A stretch of DNA of 64,000 nt, from assembly GCF_030709675.1 (NCBI RefSeq), contig NZ_JAUZQD010000017.1, forward strand, positions 124,001 through 188,000, given 5' to 3'. The DNA comes from Symbioplanes lichenis. Lineage in GTDB: Bacteria; Actinomycetota; Actinomycetes; Mycobacteriales; Micromonosporaceae. Position 1 is the stretch's first letter. Each line of letters starts with the position of its first letter. Position numbers and translations under genes: made by a program. Positions 41,059 to 49,500 of the stretch are shown here, one piece after another. Below the pieces are notes generated by a model that was not told where the DNA came from, did not search any database, and saw nothing but the letters and a program-made list of their open reading frames with translations.

Positions 41059-43842
41059 TCAGAGCGCCGTCTGGTATGCCAGCACGCCGCGGTTCACCGC
41101 GGTGATCGCCTTGCGCGCCGCCGCCCGCACCCCCGGGGTGGCCGCCGAGGCGTCCTTGAGCTGGGCGAGCAGGTCGAGCACCTGGCGCGCCCAGCGCACG
41201 AAGTCGCCCGCCGGCATGTCCGCGTCGTAGTTGTGCCCGCTGGCCAGCACCTTGGCCAGCGGCTCGCCCCGGGCCCACCGGTACATCGGCCAGACGAATC
41301 CGGCGTCCGGCTCGCGGGTCAGCGACAGCTGGTGGTCGGCCTCCTGCGCCTCGATCTCGGCCCACAGCCGCTGGGTCGCCTCGACGGCGGTCGTGGTGGC
41401 CCCCTTGGGCACCGACGCCCGCTCGTCGCCCTCGCGGCGCGACTCGTAGAGCACCATCGACACCGCGGCGGCCAGCTCCTCGGGCTCGAGCCCCTCCCAG
41501 ACGCCCTGGCGCAGGCACTCGGCGACGAGCAGGTCGGCCTCGGTCCAGATCCGGCCCAGCATCCGCCCCGCGTCGGTGACCTCGCCGTCTTCCGACAGAT
41601 AGCCCCGCTGCGTCAGCACCGCGACGACCTGGTCGAACGTGCGGGCCAGCGAGCCCGTACGCCCGGCGACCTTGTCCCGCAGCGCCTGGGTGTCACGCTC
41701 GAGCCGGTGCCGGCGCTCGGCGTAGCGGGCGTGCTCCTCGCGGTCGGGGCACTGGTGGCACGGGTGCTGCCGCAGCTGGATCTTGAGCAGACTGATCTCC
41801 GGGTCCTCGCCCGGCGCCACGCCCTTGCCCCGGCGGCGGCCGCCGCTCTGCCGCTCGTGCCGGTCATAGCCCGTGGCGCTGACCGCGGCGGCCAGGTCGC
41901 GGCGGGCGGCGGGCGAGCGCGGGTTGAAGTGCTTGGGCACGCGGATGCGGTCGAGCACCTCGGCCCCGGCCGGGAAGTCGCCGGGCCCGACGCGACCGGC
42001 CCATCGGTCCTGGGTCAGCACCAGCGGCCGCGGCTCGCCGAAGCCGCCGCCCGGCGGCTCGAGCACCACGGCCAGCCCGGCGCGCCGGCCCTGCTGGACC
42101 CGGATCACGTCGCCGACGCGCAGCCGTTCGAGGGAGGACACCGCGGCGGCCCGGCGCTGCTGGGAGCCCTGCCGCGCGATGGCCCGCTCGCGGTCGGCGA
42201 TGGCGATGCGCAGCCCGAAGTACTCGTCGAAGTCGCCGTGGTGGCAGGCGGCGTCCTTCGCATAGGTCTCCATGGTCTCGACGTTGCGCTGCACCTGGCG
42301 GGCCAGGCCCACCACCGAGCGATCGGCCTGAAACTGCGCGAAGGACGACTCCAGCAGGTCGCGCGACTTCTCGGCGCCGACCGTGCCGACGAGATTGACC
42401 GCCATGTTGTACGACGGCCGGAAGCTGGACCGCAGCGGATAGGTGCGCGTGGAGGCCAGCCCGGCGACGTGGCGCGGGTCGACCTCGGGGCTCCACAGGA
42501 CGACGGCGTGCCCCTCGACGTCGATGCCCCGGCGGCCCGCGCGCCCGGTGAGCTGGGTGTACTCCCCCGGGGTCAGGTCGACGTGGGCCTCGCCGTTGAA
42601 TTTCACCAGGCGCTCGAGCACCACACAGCGGGCCGGCATGTTGATGCCCAGCGCGAGGGTCTCGGTGGCGAAGACCGCCTTGACCAGCCCGCGCACGAAG
42701 CACTCCTCGACCGCCTCCTTGAAGGCGGGCAGCATGCCGGCGTGGTGGGCGGCGACGCCGCGCTCGAGCCCGTCGAGCCACTCCCAGTAGCCCAGCACGG
42801 AGAGGTCCTCCGGCGGGATGCTCGCCACCTTGGCCTGGGCGATGTCGCGGATCTGGGCGCGCTCCTCGTGGTCGGTGAGGCGCAGCCCGCCGGACAGGCA
42901 CTGCTGCACGGCGGCGTCGCACCCGGCCCGGCTGAAGACGAAGAAGATCGCGGGCAGCAGGTTCATCCGGTCGAGCCGGTCGACCACCTCGGGGCGCGGC
43001 GGCGGCTGCCAGCGGCGGGACCGGCCGCCGCGGGAATTCCACCCCGGGCCGGCCGTGCGGTCGGTCATCTCGAGCCGGCGCAGCATCTCGCGGGTGTAGC
43101 GCAGCAGCTCGGGGTGCACGTCGTGCTTGCGGGCGGCGTCGGCGTCGTGGAACAGGTCGAACATCCGCTTGCCGACCAGCATGTGCTGCCACAGCGGGAC
43201 CGGCCGGTGCTCGGAGACGACCACCTCGGTCTCGCCGCGCACGGTGACGAGCCAGTCGGCGAACTCCTCGTAGTTGCTGACCGTCGCCGACAGGGAGACG
43301 AGCGTCACCGAGGCGGGGAGGTGGATGATCACCTCTTCCCAGACCGCGCCGCGGAACCGGTCGGCGAGATAGTGCACCTCGTCCATGACCACGAACGCCA
43401 GGCCCTGCAGGCTCGCCGAGCCCGAGTAGAGCATGTTGCGCAGCACCTCGGTGGTCATGACCACCACGGGGGCGTCGCCGTTGATCGCGTTGTCGCCGGT
43501 GAGCAGGCCGACCTTCTCGGCGCCGTAGCGCTCGACGAGGTCGTGGTATTTCTGGTTGGACAGGGCCTTGATCGGGGTCGTGTAGAAACACTTGCGGCGG
43601 GTGCCCGAGCCGTCCGCGCGCAGCGCCAGGTGCACGGCGAACTCGCCGACCACCGTCTTGCCGGCCCCGGTGGGGGCGCAGACGAGCACGCCGCTGCCCT
43701 TCTCGAGGGCCTCGCAGGACTGCCGCTGGAAATCGTCGAGGTCGAAGCCGACGTCGAGCATGAAGTCGTCGAGCGCCGGGAACTCGGCCACGCGGGCCGC
43801 CCGCCGTCGGGACTCCGCGTAGCGTTCGGCGGGGGATGTCAT
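41059..43842 (-). CDS. helY: HelY/Ski2-like superfamily 2 RNA helicase
   Basis: A 927-aa DExH helicase. Motif I is CAPTGAGKT, II is DEVH, III is SLSAT, the motif IV-V region includes FATETLALGINMPA, and VI is QLTGRAGRRGID. The C-terminal part has a beta-barrel insertion (about 590-690) and a helical DSHCT-type domain. In Mycobacterium helY follows pafB, pafC, tatA and tatC in the same order. Here two genes for a lipid kinase and a HAD phosphatase intervene. TAGCCT 7 nt before the ATG indicates a leaderless start. Its role is probably RNA processing or turnover; it is not shown for this organism. Confidence 0.93.
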   Translation of the reverse strand: MTSPAERYAESRRRAARVAEFPALDDFMLDVGFDLDDFQRQSCEALEKGSGVLVCAPTGAGKTVVGEFAVHLALRADGSGTRRKCFYTTPIKALSNQKYHDLVERYGAEKVGLLTGDNAINGDAPVVVMTTEVLRNMLYSGSASLQGLAFVVMDEVHYLADRFRGAVWEEVIIHLPASVTLVSLSATVSNYEEFADWLVTVRGETEVVVSEHRPVPLWQHMLVGKRMFDLFHDADAARKHDVHPELLRYTREMLRRLEMTDRTAGPGWNSRGGRSRRWQPPPRPEVVDRLDRMNLLPAIFFVFSRAGCDAAVQQCLSGGLRLTDHEERAQIRDIAQAKVASIPPEDLSVLGYWEWLDGLERGVAAHHAGMLPAFKEAVEECFVRGLVKAVFATETLALGINMPARCVVLERLVKFNGEAHVDLTPGEYTQLTGRAGRRGIDVEGHAVVLWSPEVDPRHVAGLASTRTYPLRSSFRPSYNMAVNLVGTVGAEKSRDLLESSFAQFQADRSVVGLARQVQRNVETMETYAKDAACHHGDFDEYFGLRIAIADRERAIARQGSQQRRAAAVSSLERLRVGDVIRVQQGRRAGLAVVLEPPGGGFGEPRPLVLTQDRWAGRVGPGDFPAGAEVLDRIRVPKHFNPRSPAARRDLAAAVSATGYDRHERQSGGRRRGKGVAPGEDPEISLLKIQLRQHPCHQCPDREEHARYAERRHRLERDTQALRDKVAGRTGSLARTFDQVVAVLTQRGYLSEDGEVTDAGRMLGRIWTEADLLVAECLRQGVWEGLEPEELAAAVSMVLYESRREGDERASVPKGATTTAVEATQRLWAEIEAQEADHQLSLTREPDAGFVWPMYRWARGEPLAKVLASGHNYDADMPAGDFVRWARQVLDLLAQLKDASAATPGVRAAARKAITAVNRGVLAYQTAL

Positions 43843-43960
43843 GAACCCAAGGCTAATGCGTGGGTGTGACAGAACGAAGATCCTCGCATCACAGCGACGA
43901 TCATGGCTGGCCGGGCGGTTGCCGACAGCGCGGTCGCGGACGGTCGGTATGGTGCACGGC

Positions 43961-44695
43961 GTGCCGGATGCCGCCGAATCGACCTCAGCCGCCCCGCGTC
44001 GCCAGGTCGACGCCGTGCTCTTCGACTTCCACGGCACGCTCGCGCAGGTCGAGGACGCCGTGGCCTGGGTGATCGCCGCCGCGGCGGCCTGCGGCAGCAC
44101 CATCGACCGGGGCAAAGCGACCATTCTGGCCGACCGGCTGGTCACGGCCGGGCGCGCGGGCGGCCCGCTGCCGCGCCGGGTCCCCATCCATCTCGCCGAG
44201 CACTGGGCCGACCGCGATCTCTACGAGCACAGTCACCGCGCGGCCTACACGGGCCTCGCCGCCACCGTGAGCACGGACGTGGAGGGGCTGGCCGACGCGC
44301 TCTACGAGCGGCTGCTCGCGCCGGACGGCTGGCTGCCCTACCCCGACACCGAGCCGACCCTGCGCACCCTGCACGACGCGGGCATCAAGGTCGGGGTGGT
44401 CAGCAACGTGGGCTTCGACATCCGGCCACTGTTCGCCGCGTGGGGTTTCGACGGCCTGATCGACGCGTGGGCGCTCTCCTACGAGGTCGGGCGGACCAAG
44501 CCCGACCCGGCGATCTTCCTGCGCGCGTGCGGCATGCTCGGCGCCGACCCCGAGCGCACGCTCATGGTCGGCGACTCCCCGGCCGACGCGGGAGCGGTCC
44601 AGGCCGGCTGCGCGGCGCTCGTCCTCCCGGCGGCCGAGCCCGGCCGCCCCAACGGCCTGGGTGCCTCGCTCGCCCTCGCCGGGTGCGCCGGCTGA
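43961..44695 (+). CDS. HAD-superfamily hydrolase
   Basis: A 244-aa phosphatase-type protein. Motif 1 is FDFHGTL: the first Asp is kept, and the fourth position is His instead of the usual Asp or Asn. Motif 2 is VVSN, the Lys is in GRTKPDPAIF and motif 3 is MVGDSPAD. The cap domain covers about 25-125. The changed DxH after the nucleophile may alter activity, because the second Asp normally acts as acid-base. The GTG at 43961 is preferred, since TATGGT lies 7 nt before it and covers an in-frame ATG at 43949. The substrate is unknown. Divergent from helY. Confidence 0.85.
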   Translation: MPDAAESTSAAPRRQVDAVLFDFHGTLAQVEDAVAWVIAAAAACGSTIDRGKATILADRLVTAGRAGGPLPRRVPIHLAEHWADRDLYEHSHRAAYTGLAATVSTDVEGLADALYERLLAPDGWLPYPDTEPTLRTLHDAGIKVGVVSNVGFDIRPLFAAWGFDGLIDAWALSYEVGRTKPDPAIFLRACGMLGADPERTLMVGDSPADAGAVQAGCAALVLPAAEPGRPNGLGASLALAGCAG

Positions 44696-44700
44696 TCTCA

Positions 44701-44755
44701 CCGCGCCGGTCGCGCTTCCTTCAGAGGTACGTGTCCACGAGCGTGCCCGGCGCGG
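44701..44755. terminator. possible hairpin between convergent genes
   Basis: CCGCGCCGG (44701-44709) pairs perfectly with CCGGCGCGG (44747-44755) across a 37-nt loop, in the 73-nt gap between the HAD and lipid-kinase stops. The loop is long, so this is a weak candidate. Confidence 0.3.
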
Positions 44756-44768
44756 GCTGACACCCGGC

Positions 44769-45644
44769 TCAGCGGAGCAACCGAACCGCACCCGGCTCGC
44801 AGCGGACGGTCAGCTCAAGGGGCCCGATCCGCTCGCCGTCGGCGTACGCGACGATGTCCGGCGCCTGGATCCGCACCTCGCGGGCGCGGTGCGCACGGAC
44901 CCGGGGATCCGTCAGGTGGGTGCCGTGGCGCAGCCGCGGCTTGATGCGCATCAGCGCGACCCGCCCCAGCGGCGCCGCGACCACCACGTCGAGCAGCCCG
45001 TCGGTCAGGTCGGCGCCGGGGCAGATCCGCAGCCCGCCACCGTAGCGCGGCCCGTTGCCGATCGCCACGAGCACGGCCCGGCAGCTGTGGTCGACGCCGT
45101 CGAGCACGAGCGTGTAGGGGCGGGGGCGCAGCCGGGCCAGCTCCAGCACCACGGCGACGTCGTAGCGGCGGGGCCCGCGCGGGAAGCGCATCCGGTTGGC
45201 GAACTCGTTGACGATCGCGTCGAACCCGGTGGCCAGGACCGCGGCGAACCAGCGCTCGTTGCCGTGGCTGTCCGTGATGTGCCCGACGTCGAGCGCGGCA
45301 TGGCGCCTCTCCGCCCAGGCGGCGGCCAGCTGGTCCAGGCTCCCGGCGCCCGCCGCGGCGGCGAAGTCGTTGCCTGTCCCCGCGGGCACCACCCCGAACA
45401 GCGTCTTCGTGCCGGCGACGGCTTGCAGGGCCCGGTGCACGGTCCCGTCCCCGCCGACCGCCACGAGCGCTGTCACGCCCTCGCGCACCGCTTGACGGCA
45501 CGCCTGCTCGGCCTGCGCGCCGCTGGTCGCGGTCAGGATGCGTACCGTGGCGGTCCGGCCCAGCCGGTCCACGACGGCCGGAAGCAGACCGCGGTGCCGG
45601 CCCCGCCCCGCCTCGGGGTTGGCCAGCACCGCGATCGTGTCCAT
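44769..45644 (-). CDS. diacylglycerol/lipid kinase family protein
   Basis: A 291-aa member of the DagK/YegS catalytic family, which phosphorylates diacylglycerol or related lipids. Conserved segments are LANPEAGRGR, the ATP-site motif VAVGGDGTVHRALQAV, VPAGTGNDFA, GTGFDAIVNEFANR and CPGADLTDGLLDVVV. The C-terminal ADGERIGPLELTVRCEPGAVRLL is the usual closing strand set. The ATG lies 8 nt after the tatC stop, so it is probably the last gene of the pafB-pafC-tatA-tatC unit. Confidence 0.9.
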   Translation of the reverse strand: MDTIAVLANPEAGRGRHRGLLPAVVDRLGRTATVRILTATSGAQAEQACRQAVREGVTALVAVGGDGTVHRALQAVAGTKTLFGVVPAGTGNDFAAAAGAGSLDQLAAAWAERRHAALDVGHITDSHGNERWFAAVLATGFDAIVNEFANRMRFPRGPRRYDVAVVLELARLRPRPYTLVLDGVDHSCRAVLVAIGNGPRYGGGLRICPGADLTDGLLDVVVAAPLGRVALMRIKPRLRHGTHLTDPRVRAHRAREVRIQAPDIVAYADGERIGPLELTVRCEPGAVRLLR

Positions 45645-45652
45645 CGGTCTTC

Positions 45653-46615
45653 TTACGTCATGTCGTCGAAGCGGCGCTCGATCGGCATCGGCTTCTCGAC
45701 CGGGGTGGGCGCATCGACCGGGGCCGGCCCGTCGATGCGGTCGGAGACGCCGACGGGCACGCGCTCCTCCTCGAGGGGCGAGATCGCGTCGTCGTCGATG
45801 CCCTCGTAGATCTCCTTGCCGCGGCCCTTGCGCTTGTCGTAGATCAGCGCGACGCCGACCGCGATCAGGTAGAGCACGATCATGCAGGCGGCAAGCAGCG
45901 TCATGCCGAACGGGCCCGGGTCGGGCGTGGCGATCGCGGCGAACGCGAACGACACGAAGACCATGATCCGCCACCAGCCGAGCAGCTTCTTGCCGCTGAC
46001 CACGCCGGTGAAGTTGAGCATGAGCAGGACCAGCGGGAACTCGAACGCGACGCCGAAGATCAGCATCATGTTCGTGACGAAGGCGACGTAGGACTGGACC
46101 TCGAGCTGGGTCGTCACGCCCAGGATGCCGGCCTCCTGGATGAAGGCCAGGCTGTGCTTGATGACGAAGTAGGCCAGAATCGTGCCGCCGGCGAACAGCG
46201 GGGCGGCGATGCTGACGAAGACGTAGGCCCACTTGCGCTCGTGCCGGTGCAGGCCGGGCGCGATGAACGCCCACAGCTGGTAGAGCCAGACGGGCGCGCC
46301 GAGGATCAGGCCGATCCACAGCGCGATCTTCAGCTTGACGATCAGCGGGTCGACCACGCCGAGGACGACGAAGTTGCAGACCCGCTCACCGCTCGAGTTG
46401 ATGATCCACGAGCTGTCCAGCGAGCAGTAGGGCGCCTTCAACAGGTTGAAGACCCAGTTGGAGACGATGAAGCCGACGATCAGGCCGCCGACGATGCCGA
46501 GGGCGGCGACGAACAGCCGGTTACGCAGCTCCCGGACGTGGTCCAGCAGCGTCATCGAGCCGTCGGCGGCCTGCTCGAACTTGCTCGGCCCCTGACGGCG
46601 CAGGGAGAGGTTCAC
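45653..46615 (-). CDS. tatC: twin-arginine translocase subunit TatC
   Basis: A 320-aa six-helix membrane protein, the receptor core of the Tat system that exports folded proteins. The N-terminal motif MTLLDHVRELRNRL and the first periplasmic loop are typical. Six helices follow, ending near residue 255. The cytoplasmic tail is acidic and longer than in E. coli TatC, as in other actinobacteria. GTG start, 6 nt after the tatA stop, with AGGGAGA-like bases overlapping. No tatB gene is adjacent. Confidence 0.95.
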   Translation of the reverse strand: MNLSLRRQGPSKFEQAADGSMTLLDHVRELRNRLFVAALGIVGGLIVGFIVSNWVFNLLKAPYCSLDSSWIINSSGERVCNFVVLGVVDPLIVKLKIALWIGLILGAPVWLYQLWAFIAPGLHRHERKWAYVFVSIAAPLFAGGTILAYFVIKHSLAFIQEAGILGVTTQLEVQSYVAFVTNMMLIFGVAFEFPLVLLMLNFTGVVSGKKLLGWWRIMVFVSFAFAAIATPDPGPFGMTLLAACMIVLYLIAVGVALIYDKRKGRGKEIYEGIDDDAISPLEEERVPVGVSDRIDGPAPVDAPTPVEKPMPIERRFDDMT

Positions 46616-46621
46616 GGAGGA

Positions 46622-47002
46622 TCAGCGGTCCTTGGTCTGCTGGACCGGGTTCACGTAGTCCGGAGCCGGGGGCTGCGGCGGCTGGTAGGGCTGGCCCTGC
46701 GGCTGCCCCTGCGGCGGCTGGTAGCCGGTGGGCGGCTGCTGGTAGCCCGCGGGAGGCTGCTGGTAGCCGGGCGGCGGGGGCGCGTAACCCTGCTGGACCT
46801 CGCCCTGCAGCGGCTGGTAGCCGCGCTGGGCCTCGGCCTTCTCCGCGTCGTTGTTGTCGTCGACCAGGCCCTTGGTCTCGGCCTTGATGATCCGCAGCGA
46901 GCGGCCGAGGGAACGGGCCGCGTCGGGCAGCCGCTTCGCGCCGAACAGCAGCACGAGCACGACGACGAAGATGGCGATGTGCCATGGCTTGAGAGCGCCC
47001 AT
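46622..47002 (-). CDS. tatA: twin-arginine translocase subunit TatA with Pro/Gln-rich tail
   Basis: A 126-aa pore-forming Tat subunit. It has one N-terminal membrane helix (WHIAIFVVVLVLLFGAKRLPDAARSLGRSLRIIK, with the conserved FG and amphipathic helix). After residue 58 it carries a low-complexity tail of GYQ-PP repeats (GYQPLQGE, GYAPPPPGYQQPPAGYQQPPTG) rich in Gln, Pro and Tyr, unlike the short charged tails of most TatA proteins. It stands directly before tatC. 144 nt separate it from the upstream small membrane gene. Confidence 0.93.
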   Translation of the reverse strand: MGALKPWHIAIFVVVLVLLFGAKRLPDAARSLGRSLRIIKAETKGLVDDNNDAEKAEAQRGYQPLQGEVQQGYAPPPPGYQQPPAGYQQPPTGYQPPQGQPQGQPYQPPQPPAPDYVNPVQQTKDR

Positions 47003-47146
47003 GGGGTGACTCCACTCGATTGGATCAGGGGCGGGACGATGCGGGGTCCATCGTACGTGTGGTTCCTGGGAGTGACCCCTCCCGCACCCGTTTGTTTGGC
47101 GATAGTACGAACGGATTTCCGGACAACCGTCGCGGAAGGCCGCACG

Positions 47147-47434
47147 CTACCACGGGGAAGGAGCGCTCTGTAAAGAGTGCTTTCCGTTCTCGCCCCGTCC
47201 CGCTTTGATCACGGCTACCTGCTCCTGGGCGATCTCCGCCTTGTGTTGCACCGCCAGGATCGTCTGCTGCAACTGCTCGGCGTCGGCCTGCAGCTTCAGC
47301 GCCTCCTCCTGCCTGCGCATCAGCTTGCGCATCGCCCGGTCGAGCTCCGGCAGCCGCCGCACGACGGACATCCCGGCGATGCCGAGGAGCACCAGCCCCA
47401 GCACCACCACGGCAATCACGATCCACTTGACCAT
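47147..47434 (-). CDS. small membrane-anchored coiled-coil protein
   Basis: A 95-aa protein with one N-terminal helix in the membrane (VKWIVIAVVVLGLVLLGIAGMSV) and a heptad-like coil behind it (about 30-75, RAMRKLMRRQEEALKLQADAEQLQQTILAVQHKAEIAQEQ). The topology resembles that of TatA/TatB-like or secretion-accessory proteins, but I cannot name it. TAGAGT 7 nt before the ATG marks a leaderless start, 10 nt past the pafC stop. An imperfect hairpin lies at the very end of the gene (about 47157-47186). Confidence 0.8.
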   Translation of the reverse strand: MVKWIVIAVVVLGLVLLGIAGMSVVRRLPELDRAMRKLMRRQEEALKLQADAEQLQQTILAVQHKAEIAQEQVAVIKAGRGENGKHSLQSAPSPW

Positions 47435-47444
47435 GTCCGACACT

Positions 47445-48419
47445 CTACGGAGCCGCGTAGCGGTCCAGCGCGGCGGCGGCCTGGTCACGGATCCGTTCGA
47501 TCAGCTCGGGCGGCCCGAGCACGGTGACATCGGGACCGAGCCCGAGCAGCAGCCGCTGCGCCCAGCCGAGATCGGTCACGCGCATGGAGACCAGCCATCG
47601 GTCGCCGTCGCGGCGGACCTCCTCGCACGGGTAGTACTCGGTGATCCACCGGCTGCCCCGGCCCACCCGCGCGGTGACCAGCGGCAGCTTGGCGTCCGGG
47701 TGGAACACGCCGGCGGTCACGTCGTGCGGCACGGCCCGGGCGGGCGGCGCGGCCGGCTCGTCGAGCTCGGTCCAGGCGTCGATGCGGTCGAGGCGGAACA
47801 GGCGTACGGCCTCGGCCCGCCGGCACCACGCCTCCAGATAGGCCCGGTTGCCGACCATGAGCACCCGCATCGGGTCGACCACCCGGTCGGCGGTCTCGTC
47901 CCGCGCCGCCGTGTAATAGGTCATCCGCAGCGCGTGCCGCCGCTCGACGATGCCCCGGATCGCGTCGAGCCGCTCGGTGCCCGCCGGCAGCCGCACCGCC
48001 ACGGGCGCGTCGGCGAGGTCCCCGGCCGCCGTCTCGATCTTGGCGAGGGCCCGCTCGATGGCGTCGCGCGAGCCGATGCCCGGCGTCTCGGCGAGCATCC
48101 GCAGCGCCACGACCAGGGCGAGCGCCTCGTCCGGATTCAGCCGCAACGGGCGATCGATGCCGGCGTCGTACGTGATGGTCACCCGGTCGCCGTCGAGCGC
48201 CATGTCGATCAGGTCGCCGGGCCCGTAGCCGGGCAGGCCGCAGACCCAGAGCAGCTCCAGGTCCTCGCGCAGCTGCCGCTCGGTGATGTGGAAGTCCGCC
48301 GCCGCCTCGGCCACCTCGATGCCCGGGCGGGCGAGCAGATAGGGCACCAGGTTGAGCAGGCGCCCGAGCCGGTCCGCCGACGTCCCGCCGCCGCGCTGGC
48401 GCTGCTGGGGCGCGGTCAC
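47445..48419 (-). CDS. pafC: WYL-domain regulator PafC
   Basis: A 324-aa transcriptional regulator with an N-terminal winged helix (ADRLGRLLNLVPYLLARPGIEVAEAAADFHITERQLREDLELLWVCGLPGYGPGDLI) and a central WYL domain (RMTYYTAARDETADRVVDPMRVLMVGNRAYLEAWCRRAEAVRLFRLDRI). A C-terminal extension domain completes it. With PafB it forms the PafBC activator of RecA-independent DNA-damage genes in mycobacteria. The GTG start overlaps the pafB stop as GTGA. Confidence 0.93.
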   Translation of the reverse strand: MTAPQQRQRGGGTSADRLGRLLNLVPYLLARPGIEVAEAAADFHITERQLREDLELLWVCGLPGYGPGDLIDMALDGDRVTITYDAGIDRPLRLNPDEALALVVALRMLAETPGIGSRDAIERALAKIETAAGDLADAPVAVRLPAGTERLDAIRGIVERRHALRMTYYTAARDETADRVVDPMRVLMVGNRAYLEAWCRRAEAVRLFRLDRIDAWTELDEPAAPPARAVPHDVTAGVFHPDAKLPLVTARVGRGSRWITEYYPCEEVRRDGDRWLVSMRVTDLGWAQRLLLGLGPDVTVLGPPELIERIRDQAAAALDRYAAP

Positions 48420-49408
48420 GGCGACACCCCCGCCGGCTCCTCGTAGCGCGTGACGACCTCTTTGAGCTGCTGGATGACGGCCTCGCGAAGCTCCGGGGGG
48501 CCGTCGGCGCGCACGTCGGCGCCATAGCCGACCAGCCGCCCGGCCAGCCAGTCCACGTCCGAGTACGCGATGGTCAGCCGGTCGCCGTCCGGCCCGGCCA
48601 CGCACTCCGAGGCCATCCGCCGCAGCCCCGCCGCCCGCCCCGGCGCGACGGTGACCGTGGCCCGCCGGTTGCGCTCGATCGGGCCGCTGTAACGCGCCAC
48701 GTGACTGATCAGATCGGGGCTCTCGGGCGGGGTGAACGCCCCCTCCGGACCCGTGGCCTTCACGCCGCCGACGATCCGCGACAGCCGGAAGCACCGGGTG
48801 GCGTCGCGGTCCCGGTCGTGCCCGACCACGTACCAGCGGCCCTGCCAGCAGACGACACCCCAGGGCTGCAATTTGCGTACGGCCGGCTCGTCGCGCTCCG
48901 GCACCCGGTAGGAGAACGTGACGTTGCGCCGGGCGCGCGCGGCGGCGGTCAGCGGCCCGAACGCGGGGTCGACCGTCACCACCGGCTCGACACCCAGCGT
49001 GGCCTGCGGATCCACCTCGATGCCGGCGGCCCGCAGCTTGGCCAGCCCGCTGGACGCGGCGGCGGCCAGGCCCGCGTGCTGCCAGAGCCGGGCGGCGATG
49101 CCCACGGCGGCGGCCTCGTCCGGCTCGAGCGGGATGTCGGGCAGCGCGTACTCGCGGTGGGCGATGCGGTAGCCGTGCTCGGTGTCGAAGGCGCTGGCCA
49201 GACCGGTCTCGAGCGGGACACCCAGCTCGCGCAGCTCCGCCTTGTCCCGCTCGAACTTGCGCTGGAACGCGTCGTGGTCCTTGGGGTCCTCCGGATCGTG
49301 CTCGTAACCGGGCACGGTCGCGGCGATCTGCGCGGCGGTCAGGAACCGTCGCGTGGAAAGAAGGCAGATGACCAGGTTGACCAGCCGCTCGGTACGGGTG
49401 CGCGACAC
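48416..49408 (-). CDS. pafB: WYL-domain regulator PafB
   Basis: A 330-aa partner of PafC with the same plan: winged helix (RLVNLVICLLSTRRFLTAAQIAATVPGY), WYL domain (NVTFSYRVPERDEPAVRKLQPWGVVCWQGRWYVVGHDRDRDATRCFRLSRI) and a C-terminal domain. The GTG at 49408 is preferred to an in-frame TTG at 49417, because TAGCGT ends 8 nt before the GTG. In Mycobacterium pafB follows pafA directly; here a methyltransferase, a DUF3866 gene and a CDF transporter gene stand between. Divergent from the CDF gene. Confidence 0.93.
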   Translation of the reverse strand: MSRTRTERLVNLVICLLSTRRFLTAAQIAATVPGYEHDPEDPKDHDAFQRKFERDKAELRELGVPLETGLASAFDTEHGYRIAHREYALPDIPLEPDEAAAVGIAARLWQHAGLAAAASSGLAKLRAAGIEVDPQATLGVEPVVTVDPAFGPLTAAARARRNVTFSYRVPERDEPAVRKLQPWGVVCWQGRWYVVGHDRDRDATRCFRLSRIVGGVKATGPEGAFTPPESPDLISHVARYSGPIERNRRATVTVAPGRAAGLRRMASECVAGPDGDRLTIAYSDVDWLAGRLVGYGADVRADGPPELREAVIQQLKEVVTRYEEPAGVSP

Positions 49409-49500
49409 GAGGTGCAACGCTAGCAGGCCGCCCGGAGATGTGGCGTGACGCGCACTGCCTGTTGCGGTTATCTGTAACCACCAGCGGGCAGTCAGGTCTT

